NCBI RefSeq assembly: GCF_003014555.1
Contig: NZ_PYGE01000008.1
Coordinates: forward strand, 164,421 to 228,420
Direction: 5' to 3'
Source: Haloactinopolyspora alba
GTDB taxonomy: Bacteria; Actinomycetota; Actinomycetes; Jiangellales; Jiangellaceae
Length of the DNA: 64,000 nucleotides
Of this stretch, positions 57,381 to 64,000 are shown one piece after another. The position numbers and the translations under genes are program-made. Position 1 is the first letter of the stretch. Every line of letters starts with the position of its first letter. The notes under the pieces were generated by a model. It saw only the letters and a list, made by a program, of their open reading frames with translations, searched no databases and was not told where the DNA came from.

Positions 57381-57989
57381 GTGCCGACCGGGGTGCACCT
57401 TCAGGACGCGCGCCAGCAACTGTTCGACGCTGCCGAACGCGTGTTGTTGCGCGAAGGGCCGAGCGCGTTGACCGGCCGGGCCGTCACCGACGAGGCGGGC
57501 TGCGCCAAGGGCGTCCTGCACCGGCACTTCAGCGACTTCGACGCCTTCCTCACCGACCTCGTCCTCGACCGGGCCGCGCGGCTCGAACAACAGGTGAGTG
57601 CGTTGCGCGAGTCCGCCGGCACCGGCACGGTGGCCGACAATCTCACCACCGCGCTGACCACTCTGTTCGGGCCGGTCCCCGCAGCGATCATCCCGCTGAT
57701 CACCTTCCGGGACGAGCTGCGCGCCCGGCTGCGGCGAGCCATGCCCGGCGGCGGCATCGCCGTCCTCTCGCAGGCCTCGGCCGCGGTCTCGGCCTACCTG
57801 GCCGACGAGCGCGACCTGGGCCGCATCGCACCAGACGCCGACATCGACTCACTCACCCTCTCGCTGGTCGGGGGCGGGCACCTCCTGTCGGCGGACCCGG
57901 ATCCCGGCCCCGGCTCGCCGAGCCCGGCAACCGTGCACAGGCTCGTGACGACGGTGGTCGCCGACGTCGTACAGCGCCGGCCGGGGTAG
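57381..57989 (+). CDS. TetR-family regulator
   Basis: The 202-residue repressor has the N-terminal HTH (ARQQLFDAAERVLLREGPSA, then RAVTDEAGCAKGVLHRHFSD) and a ligand-binding domain. It is divergent from the methyltransferase gene, with a perfect palindrome between them, so autoregulation and control of that gene are likely. GTG 57381 fits the family start and has GAGAGGA upstream. A longer frame upstream is antisense to the methyltransferase. The ligand is unknown. Confidence 0.9.
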   Translation: MPTGVHLQDARQQLFDAAERVLLREGPSALTGRAVTDEAGCAKGVLHRHFSDFDAFLTDLVLDRAARLEQQVSALRESAGTGTVADNLTTALTTLFGPVPAAIIPLITFRDELRARLRRAMPGGGIAVLSQASAAVSAYLADERDLGRIAPDADIDSLTLSLVGGGHLLSADPDPGPGSPSPATVHRLVTTVVADVVQRRPG

Positions 57990-58034
57990 CACCGCAGGCT
58001 TGCGCAGCGCTGACCCGGCGCGAGATCATCACGC

Positions 58035-60980
58035 ATGGTTCAGCTCCCGCCGGCGATCGACGTCAGAGATCCGCCAGCGGTGTCCACGCCGGAGTTCGTG
58101 GGCCGTGACCGCCAGGTGGCGTCGCTGGTGGACGCGCTGTCCCGGCCACCCGCGCTCGTACTGGTGGAGGGCGAGGCCGGCATCGGCAAGAGCCGACTGC
58201 TGCAGGAGTCGCTCGCTGCCGCCTCGCCGCTGCGGCCGAACGCGCTGGTGTCGGTGTGCCCGCCGCTGCGCGACTCGTTCACGCTCGGCCCCATCGTCGA
58301 CGCGTTCCGCGGGACCAGCCCGCGGGTGCCCGACCTGGCGCTCACCGAACTGGCCGGTGCGCTGCGGCCGTTGTTTCCGGAATGGTCGGCGGACCTGCCG
58401 CCCGCGCCGGAGTCGCCGGGCGATGCCAAGGCCGCGCGGCACCGGCTGTTCCGCGCGCTCGACGAACTGATCCGCGCTCTCGGTGTCGATCTGCTCGTGG
58501 TCGAGGATGCGCACTGGGCGGACGAGGTGACGCTGGAGTTCCTGCTGTTCCTCACCTCCCGCCAGCAGACCGGTGGGCCCAACCTGGTGGTCACCTACCG
58601 GCCCGAGGAGGTGGGCGACCGGTCACTGCTGTTGCGGCTGTCGTCGCGGATACCGGCCGGCGTCACCCAGCTGCGGCTCAGTCTGGCGCCGCTCGACCGA
58701 GCCGGGACGGCGACGCTCGTGTCGTCCATGCTGGCCGGCGAGCCGATGTCGGCGGAGTTCGCCGCGTTCCTGCACGAGCGCACCGACGGCATACCGCTGG
58801 CCGTGGAGGAGTCGGTGCGTCTGCTCTGCGACCGCGCGGACCTGGTGTTCCGCGCCGGGCAGTGGGTGCGGCTGAGCCTGAGCGAGCTGCAGGTGCCGCC
58901 TACGGTGCGCGACTCGACCCGGGAGCGGGTCGGGCGGTTGTCGCCCGCCGCGCAGCGGGTGCTGCGAGCCGCGGCGGCCCTCGCCGAGCCGTCCGGGGAG
59001 GACACGCTGGCGGCCACTGCCGGCCTGGAAACACCGGTGTGCCGGGACGGAGTCACCGAGGCAGCGGCGGCCGGGATGCTCGACGGGGACGACCGCGGCC
59101 GGTGGCGGTTCCGCCACATGCTCGCGGCGACCGCGGTTCACGAGGCCATGCCTCCGGCCGACCGGCGAGAGATGCACCTGCGCGCCGGCCGGGCGCTGGC
59201 GGAGTTCGACCCGCCGCCGGTCGCACAGCTCGCGCGGCACTTCCGCGAGGCCGGCGTCGCCACGCTGTGGGCGTCGTACGCCGAGCAGGGCGCGCAGCGA
59301 GCGATGGCCTCCGGCGACCACACCGCCGCGGTCGTCCTGCTCCACGACCTGCTGTCCGCCGCGGAACTGCCCGCGCCGGACCGAACCCGGATCGCGCGCG
59401 CTGCCGCGCTGGCGGCCCTGGGCCGCCGGGAGCCGGTCGACGAGCTGCACCATCACCTGGTCCGGACGCTGCGGGACGTGCTCGACTCGGGCGGTCTCAC
59501 GGACCGGCAGCAGGCGGAGATCCGCAACCCGCTCGGCCGGTTGCTGATCAACGGCGGTGAGGCCGAGGCCGCGCTGAACGAGCTCGAACAGGCCGTCGCG
59601 CACCTCGACCACGATCCGGTGGAGGCGGCCCGAGCGATGACCTACCTCGGCTGGGCTTATGCCGGCCCGTGGCCGGCGTCGACACATCTGCGCTGGCTGC
59701 GCCGCGCGGCCGAGCTCACCCCCGGCATCAGCAGCGCCGCCGACCGGTTGTCGCTGGCCGGCAACCGCGCGGCCGCGCTGCTGATGCTCGGCGAGGAGGA
59801 GGCCTGGGACGTCGTGGCCGAGATCCCGGACAGCGGCGCGACCCCGGCCGAGCGCCTCGACCTGGCCCGCATCAACGCCAACATCGGAACCGGGGCGCTG
59901 GTCTGGGGCCGGTACGCGCAGGCGCACAGACACCTGGAAGCAGCCATGACGTTCGCCGAGACCGAGCAGGCGGAGCGGCTGCGCTACAACATCCTGCTCG
60001 AACAGGCCAACCTCGACTGGTTCACCGGCCGGTGGGACGAGCTTGCCCAGCGTGCGGAGGCGCTCACCGAGTCCAACAGTGACCGGCTGAGCCTCTACCT
60101 GGCCGGCGTCAGGCTGGCCGCCCGGCTGTCCGCTGCCGCCGGTCGACGGCGAGAGGCCGAGGAGCGGTTCCAGCTCGTGCTCGACGAGGCCGCCCGGCTC
60201 GGCGCCGCCGACGACACCGTGGAGGCGGCCGCGGCACTGGCCCGGATCCGGCTCGCGGACGGGCAGATCGACCGGGCGCTACGGATCACCGACGAGCCGA
60301 TGCGCACGGTCCAGGCGAAGGGCGTGTGGGTGTGGGCGAGCGAGATCGCCCCGGCGCGCGTCGAGGCGCAGGTCGCTGCCGGACGGGCCGAGCAGGCGGC
60401 GAGGCTCACCGACCGGTTCGCACGAGGGCTGCGTGGCCGCACCGCGCCCGGCCCGCGCGCGGCGCTCGCGGTGTGCCGCGCGCTGCTGGCGGTGGCGGAC
60501 GGCGACCACGCCCGCGCGGGCACCGGCTTCGCGCGCGCCGCGCGGGCCTGGGACACGCTGCCGCGGCCGTACGATGCGATGCTCGCCCGCGAGCGGCGGG
60601 CCGAGGCGCTGCTCGCGGCGGGACGGGGCCGGCAGGGACGCGAGTTGCTGGCCCAGGTGTACGAGCACCTGTTCCGGCTCGGTGCCCGTGGTGACGCCGA
60701 CCGGGTCGCGCAGCGGCTCCGCGAGCACGACGCCGTGGTGCCGCGCCTGTGGCGGGGCGGCCGGCACGGGTACGGCGACCGGCTCTCGCCGCGCGAACTC
60801 GAAGTGGCGCGGCTGGTCGTCGCCGGCAAGACCAACCGCGAGATCGGCCGGATCCTGGCCAAGTCGCCGGCGACCGTCGACCAGCAGCTGCGCTCGGCGA
60901 TGCGCAAGCTGGGGGTGTCGTCCCGGACCGCGCTGGCGGTCACGGCGGTGGAGTCCGGCGTGTTCTCCGCGGACGAGTGA
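58035..60980 (+). CDS. LAL-type LuxR regulator with AAA ATPase
   Basis: The 981-residue large ATP-binding LuxR regulator begins with EFVGRDRQVASLVDAL and Walker A VEGEAGIGKSRLLQ (about residue 48). Walker B-like LLVVEDAHWADEVTLEFLL follows, then the long helical TPR-like sensor region and a C-terminal LuxR HTH (RLSPRELEVARLVVAGKTNR, then SPATVDQQLRSAMRKLGV). LAL proteins such as MalT activate sugar or natural-product genes after ligand and ATP binding. Nothing adjacent is an obvious target. The start has only a weak ribosome site. Confidence 0.93.
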   Translation: MVQLPPAIDVRDPPAVSTPEFVGRDRQVASLVDALSRPPALVLVEGEAGIGKSRLLQESLAAASPLRPNALVSVCPPLRDSFTLGPIVDAFRGTSPRVPDLALTELAGALRPLFPEWSADLPPAPESPGDAKAARHRLFRALDELIRALGVDLLVVEDAHWADEVTLEFLLFLTSRQQTGGPNLVVTYRPEEVGDRSLLLRLSSRIPAGVTQLRLSLAPLDRAGTATLVSSMLAGEPMSAEFAAFLHERTDGIPLAVEESVRLLCDRADLVFRAGQWVRLSLSELQVPPTVRDSTRERVGRLSPAAQRVLRAAAALAEPSGEDTLAATAGLETPVCRDGVTEAAAAGMLDGDDRGRWRFRHMLAATAVHEAMPPADRREMHLRAGRALAEFDPPPVAQLARHFREAGVATLWASYAEQGAQRAMASGDHTAAVVLLHDLLSAAELPAPDRTRIARAAALAALGRREPVDELHHHLVRTLRDVLDSGGLTDRQQAEIRNPLGRLLINGGEAEAALNELEQAVAHLDHDPVEAARAMTYLGWAYAGPWPASTHLRWLRRAAELTPGISSAADRLSLAGNRAAALLMLGEEEAWDVVAEIPDSGATPAERLDLARINANIGTGALVWGRYAQAHRHLEAAMTFAETEQAERLRYNILLEQANLDWFTGRWDELAQRAEALTESNSDRLSLYLAGVRLAARLSAAAGRRREAEERFQLVLDEAARLGAADDTVEAAAALARIRLADGQIDRALRITDEPMRTVQAKGVWVWASEIAPARVEAQVAAGRAEQAARLTDRFARGLRGRTAPGPRAALAVCRALLAVADGDHARAGTGFARAARAWDTLPRPYDAMLARERRAEALLAAGRGRQGRELLAQVYEHLFRLGARGDADRVAQRLREHDAVVPRLWRGGRHGYGDRLSPRELEVARLVVAGKTNREIGRILAKSPATVDQQLRSAMRKLGVSSRTALAVTAVESGVFSADE

Positions 60981-61012
60981 GCCGCGAGCGTGAGGGTGTG
61001 GGACGCGTGAGG

Positions 61013-61123
61013 GCCGGCCAAGGTTCGGACGGGCATCGGCGAGCGAGCCACCAGCGCACGGACGCGTGAATCGAGTGCGGCGTGGGACGCCGGCCAGGGT
61101 TCGGACGGGCATCGGCGAGCGAG
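61013..61123. repeat. 35-bp direct repeat, two copies
   Basis: Copies at 61013-61047 and 61089-61123 share GCCGGCCARGGTTCGGACG, then GGCATCGGCGAGCGAG, with one mismatch. The 76-bp period also repeats the preceding GTGGGACGC. The segment fills the gap between the LAL regulator and the THUMP-like gene. It contains no gene. Part of it could be a duplicated 3' end. Confidence 0.85.
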
Positions 61124-61190
61124 GAACGAGCGAGCCGCGGGCGGGGCCGGCGGCTCACGCCGTACTCCCCATCCGTGCGAGGGTGCTGGG

Positions 61191-62384
61191 GTGGATCTGG
61201 ACGCCGTACGCGCCCTGCTGACGACGGACGGCGCGACGTTGCTCGCCGAAGCGACACGCCGCTACGGCGTCGAGGACGAGTTCGCGCTGGGAACCCGGTT
61301 GCGGCGCGACCATCCGCCGGAGCTCGTCGCCGCCGCGCTCACTCAGGCCCGGCTGCGCGCCCGCGCGGCGGACAAGTTCGACGCCGGCGACGCCGCTCGC
61401 ATGCTGTTCACCGTGGACGGCTACGAGCAGGCCACCCGTGCCGCCGTCGCCGGGCACCGCGCGGCGCGGATGGCCGCGACCCTGGGTGCCGGCGCGGCCG
61501 TGGCCGACCTGTGCTGTGGCATCGGCGGCGACCTGATCGCCACCGCACGGGCCGGTCTCGACGTGACCGGCGTCGACGACGACCCGGTCACGGCGGCGGT
61601 GGCGGGTGCGAACGTCGCGGCCCTCGGGCTGGAGCGCACAGCGCGGGTCGTCGAGGCGGACGTCACAACGGTCGACCGTTCGCCGTTCGCCGCGGTGCTG
61701 TGCGACCCGTCCCGTCGCGGCGGGCGCGGGCGCACGTTCGACCCGGACGCCTACACGCCGCCGTGGGCGTTCGTCCGCACCCTGCTGAGCGGCACCGCCT
61801 GCGTGAAGGTCGCGCCCGGAATCCCGCACGAGCGGGTTCCCGCCGCGGTCGAGGCGGAGTGGGTGTCCGACCGGGGCGAGTTGAAGGAAGCCGCGTTGTG
61901 GGCCGGCGATCTGAGCGGATCCGGCGTGACGCGGCGCGCCACGCTGCTGCCCGGCGGTGACACGCTGACCGACGCGGACGATCCGGGCCCGGCCGAGCCT
62001 CGTCCGCCCGGACGCTACCTGTACGAGCCGGACCCGTCGGTGATCCGCGCCGGCCTCGTCACCGCCGTGGCCGGCCTCGTCGACGGCTGGCAGCTCGACC
62101 GGACCATCGCCTACGTCAGCGCCGACCGGCCGGCGCCGACACCGTTCGCGCGCGGCTACGAGATCACCGACACGCTGCCCTACGACGTGAAGGTGCTGCG
62201 CCGGTATGTCCGCGAGCACGGCATCGGGGTCGTGACGGTGAAGAAGCGCGGCGTGGACGTCGTGCCGGAGAAGCTGCGCGCCGCCGTCCGGCCCCGCGGA
62301 GACGGCGTCGTCACGTTCGTGGTCACCCGCGTCGCCGGCCGGGCCGGCGTCCTGGTGGCCCGGCCGGTCACGCCGGCCGGCTGA
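61191..62384 (+). CDS. Class I methyltransferase with THUMP-like domain
   Basis: The 397-residue protein has an N-terminal helical region, then an AdoMet-binding fold (VADLCCGIGGDLIATARAG, VTGVDDDPVTAAVAGANVA, AAVLCDPSRRGGRGRTFDPD). The C-terminal part, including YEPDPSVIRAGLVTAVAGLV and YDVKVLRRYVREHGIGVVTV plus KKRGVDV, is the THUMP-like domain found in this actinobacterial family. It is a probable RNA methyltransferase with unknown target. GTG 61191 has GAGGG 8 bases upstream. Its 3' end overlaps the convergent methyltransferase by 17 bases. Confidence 0.9.
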   Translation: MDLDAVRALLTTDGATLLAEATRRYGVEDEFALGTRLRRDHPPELVAAALTQARLRARAADKFDAGDAARMLFTVDGYEQATRAAVAGHRAARMAATLGAGAAVADLCCGIGGDLIATARAGLDVTGVDDDPVTAAVAGANVAALGLERTARVVEADVTTVDRSPFAAVLCDPSRRGGRGRTFDPDAYTPPWAFVRTLLSGTACVKVAPGIPHERVPAAVEAEWVSDRGELKEAALWAGDLSGSGVTRRATLLPGGDTLTDADDPGPAEPRPPGRYLYEPDPSVIRAGLVTAVAGLVDGWQLDRTIAYVSADRPAPTPFARGYEITDTLPYDVKVLRRYVREHGIGVVTVKKRGVDVVPEKLRAAVRPRGDGVVTFVVTRVAGRAGVLVARPVTPAG

Positions 62385-63060
62385 ACTCCAGGACGTCCAC
62401 CCGGGCACGCAGGCCCGGCAGCAGCCGACGCCACGCGGGATCGTGCTCGAGCTCGGCGGAACCGAACACCCGCGGTTCGTCCCAGCCGAGCTCGAGCAAC
62501 CCGCGCAGGGCCGCCGGCAGGTCCAGGACCGAGGTCGCCGTGGTCCGCACCGTCGACGCGCTCGTGTGCGCCAGCACGAGACGCAGCCCGTCGAACCCGT
62601 CGCGCCCGCCGCCGTCGTGCAGATGAAGCACCTCGGCGTCCACGTCGGCCAGCACCTCGGCCGGGCGCTGGGGTGGGTTCACCGCCAGCACGTCCGCGTG
62701 CATCGGCGCCAGCAGCCGCCAGTCCGCCTCCCAGAACGTCAGCCTGGAGCGCGCCTCGACTCCGAGGACACTTTCGACGTTGGCGGCGGTGTCCGCCAGC
62801 GACGCGGGGTCGGTGTCCTGCGCGACGACGTGCTCGGCGCCGGCCGCGAGCGCGGCCAGTGTCACGAGGCCCGCACCGCAGCCGGCGTCGACGACCACTC
62901 TCCCGCCGGTGTCACCGAGCGTCGAGGCCAGCAGCGCCGAGAACGTCGACGGCCGGTGGACGCCGGGACTCGTCACGAGCGAACGGCCCACGTCCGCCCA
63001 ATGGCTCGGGTCGTGGTGTCGACCGTGACCGGAGGCGACCATGTCGTCGGGGTGCGGCAC
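62368..63060 (-). CDS. Class I SAM-dependent methyltransferase (PrmA-like)
   Basis: The protein is about 230 residues. The AdoMet motif is RVVVDAGCGAGLVTLAALAA, followed by VVAQDTDPASLADTAANVES. The N/DPPx active motif typical of Asn/Gln or base methyltransferases is LAVNPPQRPAEVLADV. It therefore belongs with the PrmA/RsmC/HemK-like methyltransferases acting on protein or nucleic acid; the substrate is unknown. The start is GTG 63060 or ATG 63042, neither with a ribosome site. It is divergent from the NUDIX gene with almost no gap, so at least one is probably leaderless. Confidence 0.82.
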   Translation of the reverse strand: MPHPDDMVASGHGRHHDPSHWADVGRSLVTSPGVHRPSTFSALLASTLGDTGGRVVVDAGCGAGLVTLAALAAGAEHVVAQDTDPASLADTAANVESVLGVEARSRLTFWEADWRLLAPMHADVLAVNPPQRPAEVLADVDAEVLHLHDGGGRDGFDGLRLVLAHTSASTVRTTATSVLDLPAALRGLLELGWDEPRVFGSAELEHDPAWRRLLPGLRARVDVLEFSRPA

Positions 63061-63070
63061 ACTGTTCGGC

Positions 63071-63532
63071 ATGTCGGGCCAACGTAGCGCGGGCATCCTG
63101 CTGTTCCGTCGCACAGGCGGTGACGTCCAGGTCCTGCTGGGCCACATGGGCGGGCCGTTCTGGGCGCGGCGCGACTCCGGCGCGTGGTCGGTGCCGAAGG
63201 GCGAGTACGGCGAGGACGAGACTGCGCAGGCCGCGGCGCGGCGCGAGTTCGCCGAGGAGCTGGGGCTGCCCGTTCCCGACGGCGAGCTGGTCGAGCTCGG
63301 CAGCGTCCGCCAGTCCGGCGGGAAGACGGTGACGGTCTGGGCGCTCAAGGGCGACCTGGACCCGGCCTCGGTCACGCCGGGGACGTTCGAGCTGGAGTGG
63401 CCGCGCGGCTCCGGGCGCGTCCAGCGGTTCCCCGAGGTTGACCGGGTCGAGTGGTTCACGCCGGCAACCGCACGCGAGAAGATCGTCTCCGGGCAGCGCC
63501 CGTTCCTCGACCGCCTCCTCGACCTCACATGA
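63071..63532 (+). CDS. NUDIX hydrolase
   Basis: The 153-residue enzyme carries the Nudix box beginning GEYGEDE and continuing REFAEELGL, which coordinates Mg and hydrolyses nucleoside diphosphates linked to another group. The fold around it is AGILLFRRTGGDVQVLLGHM, GAWSVPKGEYG and TVWALKGDLDP, ending WFTPATAREKIVSGQRPFLD. It resembles actinobacterial NUDIX proteins that handle diadenosine polyphosphates or oxidised nucleotides; the substrate is not determined. ATG 63071 is taken as the start. The stop lies about 60 bp before the transposase 3' end. Confidence 0.92.
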   Translation: MSGQRSAGILLFRRTGGDVQVLLGHMGGPFWARRDSGAWSVPKGEYGEDETAQAAARREFAEELGLPVPDGELVELGSVRQSGGKTVTVWALKGDLDPASVTPGTFELEWPRGSGRVQRFPEVDRVEWFTPATAREKIVSGQRPFLDRLLDLT

Positions 63533-63548
63533 TCCGCTCCGCAAAAAT

Positions 63549-63567
63549 GACCACGTTCACCATGGAA
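63549..63567. repeat. Motif shared with the guaB3 downstream region
   Basis: The complement of this 19-base stretch is TTCCATGGTGAACGTGGTC, identical to 29734-29752. Here it stands 29 bp from the transposase stop, so it may be one arm of a hairpin interrupted by the insertion sequence or part of its end. No second arm is visible in the window. Confidence 0.5.
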
Positions 63568-63595
63568 ATTCCGGCTGTTGTGACTGATCCGTGGG

Positions 63596-64000
63596 TCAGG
63601 TTCGGCCTGGGAGGTTGGGGCGGTAGCCGCCGAGGTTGAGCATGGTGAGGGCGATGAGGGGTTCGGGGCCGTGGAATCCGAAGGCGACTCGGGTGAGGAG
63701 TCGGATTTTGGTGTTGACTGACTCGACGATGGCGTTGGACATCCGTTCGGTGAGTGTTGCGTGGATCGCGGGTAGGTGGCGGCGGATCTTGCGGCCGAGG
63801 ACGACGAAGACGTTGATCCGGCTTCGGCTGGCCCAGGCGAGCCATTGTTGGAGTGCCTGTTTGCCTTGTTCGCCTTTGACTTTGAAGACGTGGCGTAGGC
63901 CTTCCTTGAGCAGGTAGGCGCGGTGGAGCTTGGGGCTGGTGGCCGCGATCCATTCGAGTTTGGCGCGTTGGTTCTCGGTGAGGTCCTCGGGGTTCTTCCA
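63596..64000 (-). mobile_element. ISL3-family transposase, C-terminal part
   Basis: The frame enters at the right window edge and encodes the last 134 residues of a DDE transposase of the ISL3 family. Visible segments are KNPEDLTENQRAKLEWIAAT, KLHRAYLLKEGLRHVFKVKG, LGRKIRRHLPAIHATL, MSNAIVESVNTKIRLLTRVA and GFHGPEPLIALTMLNLGGYR. The ERMSNAIVESVNTKIR stretch includes the catalytic Glu in the ISL3 pattern. The frame has no disruption here. The inverted repeat end must lie between 63533 and 63595 and could not be fixed. Codon use is less GC-rich than in neighbouring genes, in line with an acquired element. Confidence 0.9.

Overview
This is a gene-dense, very high-GC chromosomal window with frequent GTG starts and ATGA/GTGA start-stop overlaps. 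It comes from a filamentous or related actinomycete. F420-linked genes, a GuaB2/GuaB3/ChoD block, PspC-type sensor kinases and SARP and LAL regulators all fit that. A Jiangellales-like or Streptomyces-related lineage is my guess; the sequence alone does not fix it. guaA, choD, guaB3, guaB2, groEL and groES lie in the same order and on the same strand as I recall for mycobacteria, so this is old actinobacterial core chromosome with accessory genes between the landmarks. No rRNA, tRNA, CRISPR or prophage was seen.

Left part (1-16.7 kb): a truncated B12-dependent acyl-CoA mutase, a hypothetical gene, an MgtA-type mannosyltransferase and a complete sdhCDAB operon. Next comes an AbiEi/DUF559-type gene flanked by two inverted copies of a roughly 170-bp composite repeat. 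After it come pcrA, a GNAT gene with a minisatellite tail, a LuxR-type response regulator with a PspC-histidine kinase, a divergent PspC/LiaF-like membrane protein, and a glycerophosphodiesterase.

Middle (16.7-46.4 kb): guaA; a heterodimeric ABC exporter with one apparently dead ATP site; a VapC toxin behind a broken antitoxin frame; beta-mannosidase divergent from an aldo/keto reductase; choD-gabD2; and guaB3 and guaB2 separated by the third copy of the composite repeat. Then a UbiA prenyltransferase, a cold-shock protein, a TetR/VOC pair, an aminotransferase, an F420-0-type ABC importer with an F420-dependent LLM oxidoreductase beside it, a secreted sialidase, a small lipoprotein, and groES-groEL behind two CIRCE operators.

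Right part (46.4-64 kb): a DrrAB-like ABC exporter with a DUF4097 protein, convergent with a large SARP regulator. Next is a TetR regulon with four matching operators, one intact SDR gene and two SDR remnants. It is followed by a YidC paralogue with small membrane partners, a methyltransferase/TetR pair with a shared operator, a LAL regulator, two SAM-dependent methyltransferases, a NUDIX hydrolase and the end of an ISL3-type insertion sequence.

The most unusual signal is the composite repeat at 6416-6582, 7700-7873 (inverted) and 30944-31119. Each copy has six boxes of TCACCTGATC in the order F F R F R F. The spacing between boxes is kept although the linkers have diverged, which suggests a selected structured RNA or protein-binding array.
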